Source of the DNA: Aquimarina algicola
Lineage (GTDB): Bacteria > Bacteroidota > Bacteroidia > Flavobacteriales > Flavobacteriaceae
Assembly: GCF_006443095.1 (NCBI RefSeq)
Contig: NZ_VFWZ01000002.1
Span: 186,001 to 250,000 of the forward strand
DNA length: 64,000 nucleotides
Direction of reading: 5' to 3'
Part shown: positions 8,858 to 17,088 of the stretch, one piece after another
How the letters are laid out: the number at the start of each line of letters is the position of its first letter
How positions within the stretch are numbered: the first letter of the stretch is position 1
Translations under genes and position numbers: made by a program
The notes under the pieces: generated by a model
The model's input: the letters and a program-made list of their open reading frames with translations, nothing else
Database searches by the model: none
What the model was told of the DNA's origin: nothing

Positions 8858-9406
8858 ATGAAAGGTATTATTTTTACTGAATTTCTAGAATTAGTAGAAC
8901 AAAAATTTGGATACGATGTAGTTGACAAAATCATAGAACAATCAGATTTACCCTCTCAAGGTGCATATACTACTGTAGGTACTTATGATTTTACCGAAAT
9001 GATAGCGCTACTCTCTAATCTTAGCAAACATAGCGGTCTCAGTATAGACGAACTCTTATACACTTATGCCGAACACTTTTTTGGTGTATTGATAAGTAAT
9101 TATCCTGACATGATTAGTAAGTACAACGATCCAATGGAACTACTGGCATCTATAGAAAATCATATCCATGTAGAGGTTAGAAAACTATATCCGGATGCAG
9201 AATTACCAACTTTTGAGATTTTAGAAAAAACAGATACCAAACTAATCATGATATACCGATCATCGCGGGCAATGCACAGTTTTGGTTTAGGATTAATGCA
9301 CAAAACTTTTGAGCATTTTAATAGTGAAGCCGAAATACATCTTGAAAAATTAAAACCAGATGCAACTGAAGTGAAATTTAGTATCATGAAAACCAATGAG
9401 CAGTAA
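8858..9406 (+). CDS. H-NOX heme nitric-oxide/oxygen-binding protein
   Basis: A 182-residue stand-alone H-NOX (HNOB) domain, the expected length for the family. The proximal heme ligand is H104 in the IHVEVRKLYPDAELP segment, which aligns with H105 of soluble guanylate cyclase beta (LHDHLATIYPGM). The heme-propionate clamp YxSxR is present as Y133-R-S135-S-R137. H-NOX proteins of facultative and aerobic bacteria are ferrous heme NO sensors that control a kinase encoded next door. Here the next gene, a soluble PAS kinase, overlaps its end by 11 bp, the classic H-NOX/HaHK arrangement. I do not see the distal-pocket Tyr that marks oxygen-binding members, but alignment is needed for that. Confidence 0.93.
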   Translation: MKGIIFTEFLELVEQKFGYDVVDKIIEQSDLPSQGAYTTVGTYDFTEMIALLSNLSKHSGLSIDELLYTYAEHFFGVLISNYPDMISKYNDPMELLASIENHIHVEVRKLYPDAELPTFEILEKTDTKLIMIYRSSRAMHSFGLGLMHKTFEHFNSEAEIHLEKLKPDATEVKFSIMKTNEQ

Positions 9407-10988
9407 TGATATAGAAATACTTAAAAGAGCTTTATCCAGAGAAAAAGCTGCAAGAAAACAAGCAGAAAAAATTCTCGAAGATAAATCTAAAGAGTTGTAC
9501 TTACTAACTACTAAGTTAAAGAGTACAAACCAAAAATTAGAGGATCGTATTGAGACGAAAAGCTCTGAACTGCAAGGTTTGTTTGAAAACCTGGTAGATG
9601 CTTATGTACTTATGGATCTTTCGGGCAACGTTATTGAAATGAATAATGCTGCTGTAGAACTATTTGGATATGATATCCACAAAGAGAGACTTAATGTCGT
9701 GTCCTTAATTTATAAAGAGGATTTTACCTATGCAATGAACTCTTTTGCAAAACTTGTTAAAGAAGGTTCTTTTTCTGATTATGAAGCAAGAGTATATACC
9801 AAAAATCGCGGTATTAAGACTGTACATATCAACGCTAGCATCATCAAGGATAAAAATAAAAAACCTGTTGCTGCACAAGGTATTGTAAGAGATATAACCG
9901 ATGAGCTTTTTAGACAACGAAGTTTTGAAGAACAACAGAAACAATTATCTGTTATCGTAGAAAACTCTTCATTAGGTATTGTACTTTCTCAATTTGGTAA
10001 AATAGTACAAACCAACAAAGCTTTTCAAAATCTTTTAGGATATGATCAGGAAGAACTCTTACAAAAAGAAGTAAAAGATATATCCATCAAAGATGAATAT
10101 ACAAAAGCGGCAATCAGCATGGACAAAATGAACAAAGGCGAGATTGACCACTTTACTGTCAATAAAAGGTATCTAAGGCATGATGGCTCTACATTTTGGG
10201 CAAAAACAAGCGTAGCAGCAGTACGCAAACAAGACCAAAGTGTAAAATATCAGGTCGCTCTTATAGAAGATATTACAGAACAACTAGAACATGAAAAACA
10301 ACGAGACTTATTACTCAAAAAATTAGAAAAAAGTAATAAAGAACTCAATGATTATGCCCATATCGTTTCTCATGACTTAAAATCTCCTTTGAGAAGCATG
10401 AATGCTTTAATCACATGGCTAAAAGAGGATTACCAAGATGTCTTGGATGAAAATGCACAACAATCTTTTGATATGTTGTTGAAAAAAATAGACAAAATGG
10501 ATCATCTGATCAATGGAATTTTAAAATACGCAAGCATTGATAAATCAGACCAACCCAAACAAAAAATCAATCTTCAGCAAATTGTAGCTGACACTATCGA
10601 TATTATATATATTCCTGATCATATTACTATAAAAATAGATACCCATTTGCCAGTAATAAAAGGAGACAAATTCAGGTTGCAGCAGTTATTTCAAAATTTA
10701 CTTAACAATGCTGTAAAATACAATGATAAAGAGCAAGGGCTTATTAACATCTCTTACACAGAAAATAATGATTTTTGGCAATTTGCTATCAAAGACAACG
10801 GCCCGGGAATTCCAGAAAAATACCATCATAAAATATTTCAAGTATTTCAGACCATAAGTGATGGCAAAGAGTCCACGGGAATTGGGTTGTCTATCGTAAA
10901 AAAGATTATAGAACTTTATGAGGGAAAAATTTGGATAGAATCAGAACAAAATAAAGGAACAACGTTTTTTTTCACACTCAAAAAATAA
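9396..10988 (+). CDS. Soluble PAS-PAS histidine kinase, probable H-NOX partner
   Basis: A 530-residue cytoplasmic kinase without membrane segments. It starts with a coiled coil (about 5-60), then two PAS domains (about 65-180 and 185-300; NVVSLIYKEDF and WAKTSVAAV-type PAC ends), a HisKA helix with H326 in YAHIVSHDLKSPL, and a HATPase_c domain (N, G1 and G2 boxes in NLLNNAVKYN, DNGPGIP, STGIGLSIVKK). The start codon lies inside the H-NOX gene (11-bp overlap), so H-NOX is probably its direct regulator, inhibiting or activating autophosphorylation according to heme state. The kinase core is a close paralog of the one encoded at 12133. Since it has no receiver, phosphate must leave through separate receivers or the Hpt. 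Confidence 0.93.
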   Translation: MSSNDIEILKRALSREKAARKQAEKILEDKSKELYLLTTKLKSTNQKLEDRIETKSSELQGLFENLVDAYVLMDLSGNVIEMNNAAVELFGYDIHKERLNVVSLIYKEDFTYAMNSFAKLVKEGSFSDYEARVYTKNRGIKTVHINASIIKDKNKKPVAAQGIVRDITDELFRQRSFEEQQKQLSVIVENSSLGIVLSQFGKIVQTNKAFQNLLGYDQEELLQKEVKDISIKDEYTKAAISMDKMNKGEIDHFTVNKRYLRHDGSTFWAKTSVAAVRKQDQSVKYQVALIEDITEQLEHEKQRDLLLKKLEKSNKELNDYAHIVSHDLKSPLRSMNALITWLKEDYQDVLDENAQQSFDMLLKKIDKMDHLINGILKYASIDKSDQPKQKINLQQIVADTIDIIYIPDHITIKIDTHLPVIKGDKFRLQQLFQNLLNNAVKYNDKEQGLINISYTENNDFWQFAIKDNGPGIPEKYHHKIFQVFQTISDGKESTGIGLSIVKKIIELYEGKIWIESEQNKGTTFFFTLKK

Positions 10989-10993
10989 GTGCC

Positions 10994-12127
10994 ATGAGGT
11001 TACAACAACTTACAAAATTAAAAAATCAAGATTGGATGGTTGTCCGAGAGCATACAGAGGAACTCAAAAAACCATTGGTACTTGTTTTTGGTAATCGATT
11101 TGAATTAGAAAACCCTGAATTATATCAAGAAATAAGGCAAATGTTTCCTGATGGAGAAATTGTTTTTGGATCGACTGCAGGAGAAATTGTTGGAGAACGT
11201 GTGCATGATAATGCTATTACAATTACCGCCATAGAGTTTGAAAAAAGTAGTTTTATTATAAAAAGAGAAAACATACTAGATCATGATAAAGATGCTCGTA
11301 CTCTTGGTGCTACACTAATCAAAAAATTACCTCAAGAAGGATTAAAACATGTATTTGTCGTTTCTGAAGGGAGTTTTGTAAACGGTTCTGCTTTGATAGA
11401 AGGATTAGAATCGCAATACAAAGATGTAACTTTTACAGGTGGTCTGTGTGGTGATAATGATAGGTTCGAAAAAACATTAGTTGGATATAATCAAAACTCA
11501 AAAGAAGGAGAAATTGTTGTCATCGGTTTTTACGGTGACACCTTAGATATCTCTTATGCACAATTTGGCGGCTGGACCCCATTTGGACCAGAAAGAATCA
11601 TTACAAAATCTGATCATAATATCTTATACGAACTGGACCATCAACCGGCATTAGACCTATACAAAAGATATCTGGGTGACAAAGCTTCTCTATTACCGCA
11701 ATCAGCATTATTATATCCTCTTAGTGTGAAATCCAAAGAAAGATCAGAACCCATTGTTAGAACAGTTTTGTCTATAGACGAGGCCTCTAATACAATGATA
11801 CTAGCAGGAGACGTCCCAGAAGGTTCAGTGGTACAATTAATGATGGCTAATATCGACAATATAGCGGATGGAGCTTCTAAGGCTGCTCAAATTGCAATGG
11901 ACAACCGTTCTAATAGACCAGAATTAGCAATTTTGATAAGTTGTATTGGCCGAAAACTAGTCATGGATCAAAGAGTTGAAGAAGAAGTAGAAGAAGTTAT
12001 AGAATTAATAGGTGATCAAGCAGTAGTAAGCGGTTTTTATTCTTACGGAGAGCTAGCTCCTTTTACATCAGGCAAAACATGCGAACTACATAACCAAACC
12101 ATGACACTTACTCTTTTTAGCGAATAA
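10994..12127 (+). CDS. FIST-domain sensor protein (FIST_N/FIST_C), NosP-like candidate
   Basis: A 377-residue cytoplasmic protein made of a FIST_N domain (about 25-220; PLVLVFGNRFELENPELYQEI, VFGSTAGEIVG, FTGGLCGDND) and a FIST_C domain (about 225-360; ALDLYKRYLG, AILISCIGRK, VVSGFYSYGELAPF). FIST proteins are ligand sensors placed next to signalling kinases. A heme-binding FIST subgroup, NosP, senses nitric oxide and controls a co-encoded kinase, as with VpsV/VpsS in Vibrio cholerae. Here the gene sits 5 bp after the H-NOX kinase and 5 bp before a second kinase. Whether this protein binds heme cannot be seen from sequence alone, so NosP-like is an inference from context; the FIST assignment is firm. 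Confidence 0.9.
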   Translation: MRLQQLTKLKNQDWMVVREHTEELKKPLVLVFGNRFELENPELYQEIRQMFPDGEIVFGSTAGEIVGERVHDNAITITAIEFEKSSFIIKRENILDHDKDARTLGATLIKKLPQEGLKHVFVVSEGSFVNGSALIEGLESQYKDVTFTGGLCGDNDRFEKTLVGYNQNSKEGEIVVIGFYGDTLDISYAQFGGWTPFGPERIITKSDHNILYELDHQPALDLYKRYLGDKASLLPQSALLYPLSVKSKERSEPIVRTVLSIDEASNTMILAGDVPEGSVVQLMMANIDNIADGASKAAQIAMDNRSNRPELAILISCIGRKLVMDQRVEEEVEEVIELIGDQAVVSGFYSYGELAPFTSGKTCELHNQTMTLTLFSE

Positions 12128-12132
12128 AAAAA

Positions 12133-13185
12133 ATGAATTCATTACTAACAAGACAAATACGGAAACACCTTGGAGAGGATGCAAAAAACGATCCTAATCT
12201 AAAATCATTTCTAGAGGCTATTCAAGCGTCTTACTTAAATTATGAAGATCAGTTAAAAATGTTACAGAGAGCAATGTCCATTAGTTCTCAGGAATTATAT
12301 GACGCAAATCAAAAATTAAAACAAGAAGCAGACCAGCAAAAACAAGTTATTCTAAGTCTTAAAGATGCGACTAATATTTTAAATGCAGTAACGTATCATA
12401 AAGAAAATCAAAAAAGTGGTGAAATCAAAGAACTTAGTGGTATTGAACTTGCAAATCATATAGAAGAGCAAGCACATACCATTTCTGAGATAGAAAAACA
12501 AAGAGAAATCATTTTACAAGATTTAGAAAAAAGTAATAAAGAATTAAGAGATTATGCTCATGTCGTATCACACGATCTCAAATCACCTCTTAGAAATATT
12601 AATGCATTAATTAACTGGATTAAAGAAGATGGAGATATATCTGATGAAATCACATACAAGAATTTAAATTTAATTGATGAAAATATTGAGAAAATGGATA
12701 ATCTTATCAACGGGATTCTGCAATATTCTGTGATTGATAAAAAAGAAAGCTCAGCTTCTATGATAGATCTCAATCAGTTCATCAAAGAGATTTTATCACT
12801 AATTCAAATCCCTGAACATATCGATATTGAAATTATAGGTAAATTACCTGTATTAAAATCACATAAACTTAGATTACAACAACTTTTTGAAAATTTAATT
12901 ACCAATGCCATTGCCAGTATTGATAAAAAAGAAGGAATGATCACTATAGCTGCAGAAGAACAAGAAAAATTCTGGCAATTTTTTATCAAAGACAATGGTA
13001 AAGGCATTGCAGAAAAGTATCATCAAAAAATATTCAAAATATTTCAGAGTATTAATGATGATAAAAAATCTACTGGTATTGGTTTATCTATAGTACAAAA
13101 AATTGTAGATTTTTATGGTGGTAAAATCTGGCTAACCTCAGAATTAAATAAAGGAACAACATTTTATTTCACCTTAAAAAAATAA
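12133..13185 (+). CDS. Soluble histidine kinase, probable partner of the FIST protein
   Basis: A 350-residue kinase with no membrane helix and no PAS domain. The N-terminal about 65 residues (LLTRQIRKHLG...FLEAIQASYLNYEDQLKMLQRAMSISSQEL) form a helical module often found in kinases encoded next to FIST proteins, followed by coiled coil to about residue 130. HisKA has H147 in YAHVVSHDLKSPL, and HATPase_c has the N, G1 and G2 boxes (NLITNAIAS, DNGKGIA, STGIGLSIVQK). From residue 130 on it is highly similar to the kinase at 9396, which suggests duplication and a shared downstream partner. It follows the FIST gene by 5 bp and precedes the Hpt gene by 2 bp. Confidence 0.92.
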   Translation: MNSLLTRQIRKHLGEDAKNDPNLKSFLEAIQASYLNYEDQLKMLQRAMSISSQELYDANQKLKQEADQQKQVILSLKDATNILNAVTYHKENQKSGEIKELSGIELANHIEEQAHTISEIEKQREIILQDLEKSNKELRDYAHVVSHDLKSPLRNINALINWIKEDGDISDEITYKNLNLIDENIEKMDNLINGILQYSVIDKKESSASMIDLNQFIKEILSLIQIPEHIDIEIIGKLPVLKSHKLRLQQLFENLITNAIASIDKKEGMITIAAEEQEKFWQFFIKDNGKGIAEKYHQKIFKIFQSINDDKKSTGIGLSIVQKIVDFYGGKIWLTSELNKGTTFYFTLKK

Positions 13186-13187
13186 GA

Positions 13188-13508
13188 ATGAAAGAATCTC
13201 CTAATTTAGTTTATATAAAAGAATTAGCAGCAGGTTCAGAAGAGTTTGAACAAAAATTGATTCATATTATAAAGCGGGAATTCCCTATGGAGAAAGACCA
13301 GTTTTTAACCAACTATAATAACAATGCACATCTAAAAGCAGCAGAAAATGTACATAAGCTAAAACATAAAATAGGAATGCTTGGTTTTGAAAAAGGTTAT
13401 CAGACCACAATTGATTTTGAAAATGAGCTGAAAGAAAACAATACATCGTTATATTCAGAATTTATGTTAATTTTAGAATCTATTGAGCAATTTCTTGAAA
13501 CCCTTTAA
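13188..13508 (+). CDS. Histidine phosphotransfer (Hpt) protein
   Basis: A 106-residue four-helix-bundle Hpt protein. The phospho-accepting His is H56 in NVHKLKHKIGMLG, matching the family pattern HxLKGxxxxxG, although the usual Gly after LK is replaced by His. It is encoded between the second kinase (2 bp upstream) and the LytTR regulator (14 bp downstream), so it is well placed to collect phosphate from one receiver and pass it on to another. In Shewanella and Vibrio, H-NOX and NosP kinases converge on one Hpt; the same logic is likely here. A hybrid receiver is not fused to either kinase, so the receiver at 8372 may be the intermediate. Confidence 0.88.
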   Translation: MKESPNLVYIKELAAGSEEFEQKLIHIIKREFPMEKDQFLTNYNNNAHLKAAENVHKLKHKIGMLGFEKGYQTTIDFENELKENNTSLYSEFMLILESIEQFLETL

Positions 13509-13522
13509 ATATTAAATACTTT

Positions 13523-14242
13523 ATGAATTGTATAATTATAGATGATGAAGAAACGGCAAGAGCAATCGTACAACAACTTTGCTCCCAAGTAGAAGATATT
13601 ACTGTTATTGAAGAATTTCCGAATGCAATTCAGGCAATCAAATTTTTAAATAAAGAAGCAATAGATCTTATTTTTCTTGATATCCATATGCCTGATTTTA
13701 CAGGTTTTGATTTTATACAAACCTTAAAAAACCCACCCAAAATTATCCTCACTACCTCTGATAAGAATTTTGCTTTAGAGGCTTTTGAATATGATTGCAT
13801 CGTAGACTACTTAGTAAAACCCATTACATTACCACGTTTTCTTAAAGCAATTCAAAAAGCAAAAGATGCAGCTTCTCCTCCAAAAGAAATTCCTGTAACC
13901 AATACAGACAACAATACTCAATCATCAGAAGAAAATGATTTGTACATCAACATTGATCGTAGATTAATTAAAATTGATCTCCCGTCTATCAATATTATTG
14001 AAGCCAAAGGAGATTATATCCTTATAAAAACCGAAAAGCAAAATTATACTGTTCATTCTACACTAAAAAAGATAGAAGAAAAATTACCTGATGATTTATT
14101 CTTAAAAGTACATCGTTCTTATGTGATCAATATTAAGAAAATAATTGATATAGAAGACAATAGTGTTCTCATCGAGAGAGATGTCATTCCTGTGAGTCGT
14201 TCTAATCGACCAGAATTAATGAAACGCCTTAATTTATTATAG
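13523..14242 (+). CDS. LytTR-family response regulator
   Basis: A 239-residue regulator: receiver domain (about 2-115) with acidic pair D7/D8, phospho-acceptor D53 in FLDIHMPDFTG and the Lys of DYLVKPI, a polar linker (about 122-148), and a LytTR DNA-binding domain (about 149-237; IEAKGDYILIKT, LFLKVHRSYVINIKKI, VIPVSRSNRPEL). LytTR domains bind direct repeats about 21 bp apart, and such repeats are present upstream of this operon (8236) and just downstream before the 14463 gene (14362). It is the last gene of the operon and its most obvious output, probably controlling its own operon and nearby surface genes. Confidence 0.95.
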   Translation: MNCIIIDDEETARAIVQQLCSQVEDITVIEEFPNAIQAIKFLNKEAIDLIFLDIHMPDFTGFDFIQTLKNPPKIILTTSDKNFALEAFEYDCIVDYLVKPITLPRFLKAIQKAKDAASPPKEIPVTNTDNNTQSSEENDLYINIDRRLIKIDLPSINIIEAKGDYILIKTEKQNYTVHSTLKKIEEKLPDDLFLKVHRSYVINIKKIIDIEDNSVLIERDVIPVSRSNRPELMKRLNLL

Positions 14243-14251
14243 TGAACTATC

Positions 14252-14335
14252 TAGGAGCAAGCCCGCAAGGTTCAGTTAGAAAATAATGTGATGTCGAGGC
14301 AAGCAAGCCTTGTAGCATTTAAATCTAGATTATCG
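14252..14335. repeat. Tandem pair of GAGCAAGC-type segments, likely an interspersed remnant
   Basis: Two related segments follow the LytTR gene: one beginning GGAGCAAGCCCGCAAGG at 14254 and one beginning GAGGCAAGCAAGCCTTG at 14296. They are more GC-rich than anything around them, and the second can fold (AGGC/GCCT). I recall similar GAGGCAAGC...GCATTTAAATC stretches between genes in other flavobacterial genomes, so this may be a dispersed repeat; that recollection is unverified. It has no coding potential. Confidence 0.35.
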
Positions 14336-14361
14336 ATAAATATACCTATCTTTTATAATAA

Positions 14362-14390
14362 ACCACTCACCTACGGGAAATTACCATCCA
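14362..14390 (+). promoter_or_regulatory. LytTR-type direct repeat upstream of the 14463 gene
   Basis: ACCACTCA (14362-14369) and ACCATCCA (14383-14390) are exactly 21 bp apart, the same period and nearly the same octamer as the pair at 8236-8264. The second half ends about 12 bp before a putative -33 element, the position from which LytTR activators normally work. Confidence 0.6.
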
Positions 14391-14402
14391 ACGAGTAATA
14401 GG

Positions 14403-14432
14403 TTTTCTTGTGATGTCTATAAATTAATTTTG
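14403..14432 (+). promoter_or_regulatory. Probable Bacteroidota-type promoter
   Basis: TAATTTTG at 14425-14432 fits the TAnnTTTG -7 consensus. A weak -33 element (TTTT/TTTC at 14403-14407) lies about 18 bp upstream, which is what one expects at an activator-dependent promoter with the LytTR repeat just in front. The predicted transcript would have a leader of roughly 25 bases before the ATG at 14463. Confidence 0.45.
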
Positions 14433-14462
14433 AGTATCTCAAATTCAAATATTTATAACATC

Positions 14463-16937
14463 ATGAAAAAAATATTACTATTAACCAGCATATGCATAAC
14501 TACACTATTAAGCGCTCAAAACTATCAATATTTAGGTGACTTTGACAGTAATGGGGTGCCTTTATATCTAGATGAAAGTGATATTGTTTCTCAAGAAACA
14601 TTAGATATGATCGCAGGAGCATTACCCGAAAGCTATCCTGTACCCGAATACAACCCACATTATATTTCTTCGGGATACGATACTGATATTGTTCTAACTG
14701 AAACAGCAGACATTTGGGTAACATTTGTTGGTGAAGGCGCAGGTTACAAAAATGTATTAGGTTTCTATACTTATGATGTTGATAACCCATCTGCTTCTGC
14801 ACCAACAGCAGAAGATATTACGATCATTTTTCCAAACGTCTCTGCCAAAGGCAGTGGTGGTGGATTAGAAGTAGGAAATAAGGTAAAAATTGGTACTTTT
14901 TCTCCGGGAACAGGAATCGGTTGGGTACTATTGGCCAATGCATGGTCTAATGGCAGCGTTGGATCAGGTCTTTGGCAACTACACTCTAATCCTGATTATA
15001 ACCCAGAGAGTGATCCAGAATTAAGATACCATAATGTACTACTAAGTGATCCAGAAAACGAAAGAATCATCTTAGGGTTTGAAGATATTAGAAGAGACTA
15101 TGCATCATGTGATCAGGATTTTAATGATGCTTTGTTCTATATTACTGCAAATCCATATACAGCGATCAAAACAGATAATTATGCTGATGTAGATAGCGCA
15201 ACAGATGTTACCTCTGCAAATGATGGAGGATTAGAGAGTAATGGTGATCTGGCAAACCTAATCGCAAAGAGAAACTTTGCCAGAACAAAAACAAATAGCA
15301 TTTTTAATACCAAAAAATCACAGAAAAAATTTAAGCCCAATGCAAAATCAAACACATCTGGTGAACATCTAGGTTCTTATTTTCCCGAAACCGGAATGTT
15401 TGGAACAGAATCAGCCTATATCTCGAGTCCAGAAGACCTTGTAGGAATAACAAATGCAAAAAAAGTATTTTCTGTAGACTATTATCAAGGCGCAAAAAGA
15501 ATTGCAGCCGGATTTGCTACAGCTACACAAGGAAGTGTATATGATCATTCAAAAACAATTTGTGACCGACTTAATGGATCAAAATTACTAGATGTAAGAA
15601 CTGTAAAAATAAGAAAGCACACGATTGTGAGTAGTAAAATCGAAAGAGCAACCGGAGAAGTAGAATATGCACTAACATTTTCGATCAAAAAAGGTAGCAA
15701 AACAAATGAATTATATAGCCTTTGGAATATCGGTAATTACCCGACAGGAGATTACACTAATTTTCAAATTTGGGGAGGATCGGTTTCTCAGGTAGCTACT
15801 ATTGCTAATAATATTATAGATGTAATTAGTCAAAACAAAGCTTTAAAAAGTTACGAGATTGACGATAGAACACCAACTGTATTTGTACAAAAAGGAGCAT
15901 ACAGTCAAGGTAAAATAACACTTGATATTGTAAATAAATTTGGAGCAAAACAAATGATGTTTGATGGTAATGTTAGAAGAACTGAGCAATCTATAGAGCA
16001 AAATATAAACAAAGTAGTAACATTATCAGGAACATATAAAGAGCAAGTAACTATAGAAACAGATTATTTGTTTGACATAGGATTTTCTATAATCGGCGAA
16101 AACTCTGCTCAGGTAGATGGATTATACCTGGCAGACGGACCATGGGGTATTGATTATCTCGATCAGGGTGTTACTGTTGAAAATTTTGAAGTTGGAAAAC
16201 ACAATATACAACACTCAGAAGACACATACTTAATAGAAAGAGATGCAACAGTGCAAGGGCAGGTAAAAGAAACATTAAACTTATTTAGAAACATCTTAGC
16301 CGGAGAACTTACCCTAGAAGTTACTGACTATGAAGCAGTACAGTTTAAAATGCAAAATAATATGGATGTAGAAGTAATCCTAGTAACTGAAGGATTAACA
16401 AACTGGAACAATCGATTAAGATACAACATAAAAGCTAGCGACAAAGAGCAACTGTATAACATCCCATTCTCTCATTTTGTAAATGGCAGTGAAGAAAATG
16501 AAGACTTCAAAAAAATCAGAAGTATCGTCTTTTCAGTTCAAGGTGATTATCAAAATTTTGTTCCTTTTCATCTACAAGTATCTGAGTTGAGTTTTGAAGG
16601 CGCAAAAAGCGAAGAAAATACAGATTTTGCTTCAGAAGCAACACAGGAAAACGAAGAATTAGCGCAAGTGTTGATTGAAGAAGACTCAAAAGATACGATC
16701 TTAAAAAACTATCCTAACCCATTTATAAATCAAACTACGATACAAATCCCGGGAGATTATGACCAAATAGATCTAAAAGTAATCGATATGCTTGGTAGAA
16801 CGGTAAGACAAGAAAACGTTACACCAAATAACAATACAATAATTTTTAAAACCAAAAATCTTGTTCCTGGAATATACTATTACATTATCAGAGGAAACAA
16901 CAAGAAGAAATACAAAGGAAGCTTTATGGTTATATAA
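14463..16937 (+). CDS. Secreted DUF4114 protein with T9SS sorting domain
   Basis: An 824-residue exported protein. Signal peptide about 1-19 (ends LLSAQ). A DUF4114 domain spans about 98-236 and ends with the acidic FED.RRDY..CDQDFNDALFY pattern, thought to bind calcium. A long unnamed middle section (about 250-740) is shared with the protein at 21267, including [15 protein letters not shown] and [11 protein letters not shown]. The last about 75 residues are a type A T9SS C-terminal domain (NYPNPF, then GIYYYIIRG and a KGSFMV end) that directs outer-membrane translocation and surface attachment. I used the ATG at 14463, as a TTG at 14430 would spoil the signal peptide. LytTR repeats upstream suggest control by the regulator encoded just before it. 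Probably a surface adhesin or matrix protein; function is inferred. Confidence 0.88.
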   Translation: MKKILLLTSICITTLLSAQNYQYLGDFDSNGVPLYLDESDIVSQETLDMIAGALPESYPVPEYNPHYISSGYDTDIVLTETADIWVTFVGEGAGYKNVLGFYTYDVDNPSASAPTAEDITIIFPNVSAKGSGGGLEVGNKVKIGTFSPGTGIGWVLLANAWSNGSVGSGLWQLHSNPDYNPESDPELRYHNVLLSDPENERIILGFEDIRRDYASCDQDFNDALFYITANPYTAIKTDNYADVDSATDVTSANDGGLESNGDLANLIAKRNFARTKTNSIFNTKKSQKKFKPNAKSNTSGEHLGSYFPETGMFGTESAYISSPEDLVGITNAKKVFSVDYYQGAKRIAAGFATATQGSVYDHSKTICDRLNGSKLLDVRTVKIRKHTIVSSKIERATGEVEYALTFSIKKGSKTNELYSLWNIGNYPTGDYTNFQIWGGSVSQVATIANNIIDVISQNKALKSYEIDDRTPTVFVQKGAYSQGKITLDIVNKFGAKQMMFDGNVRRTEQSIEQNINKVVTLSGTYKEQVTIETDYLFDIGFSIIGENSAQVDGLYLADGPWGIDYLDQGVTVENFEVGKHNIQHSEDTYLIERDATVQGQVKETLNLFRNILAGELTLEVTDYEAVQFKMQNNMDVEVILVTEGLTNWNNRLRYNIKASDKEQLYNIPFSHFVNGSEENEDFKKIRSIVFSVQGDYQNFVPFHLQVSELSFEGAKSEENTDFASEATQENEELAQVLIEEDSKDTILKNYPNPFINQTTIQIPGDYDQIDLKVIDMLGRTVRQENVTPNNNTIIFKTKNLVPGIYYYIIRGNNKKKYKGSFMVI

Positions 16938-16963
16938 TGTTTAGTGTTTCAGGATTTGGGAAG

Positions 16964-17006
16964 ATAGCGGAAGTATAGTCTATGATATACTTTCGCTATT
17001 GTTTTT
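16964..17006 (+). terminator. Intrinsic terminator after the 14463 gene
   Basis: A 14-bp stem (ATAGCGGAAGTATA with TATACTTTCGCTAT, one G-T pair) with an 8-nt loop is followed by TGTTTTTG. It lies 27 bp past the stop codon and may also terminate the convergent gene ending at 17089. Confidence 0.85.
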
Positions 17007-17088
17007 GTAGTTTTTGGATCTTTTTATTAAAAATTGACTACACTTTTATAGCAAATTTAAAATTAGAAATTCAATTTATGCCTATATC

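Noticed and set aside
14500..14805. Minus-strand open frame inside the DUF4114 gene
   Set aside because: Antisense shadow of a well-supported gene, rich in His and Gln from reversed codons.
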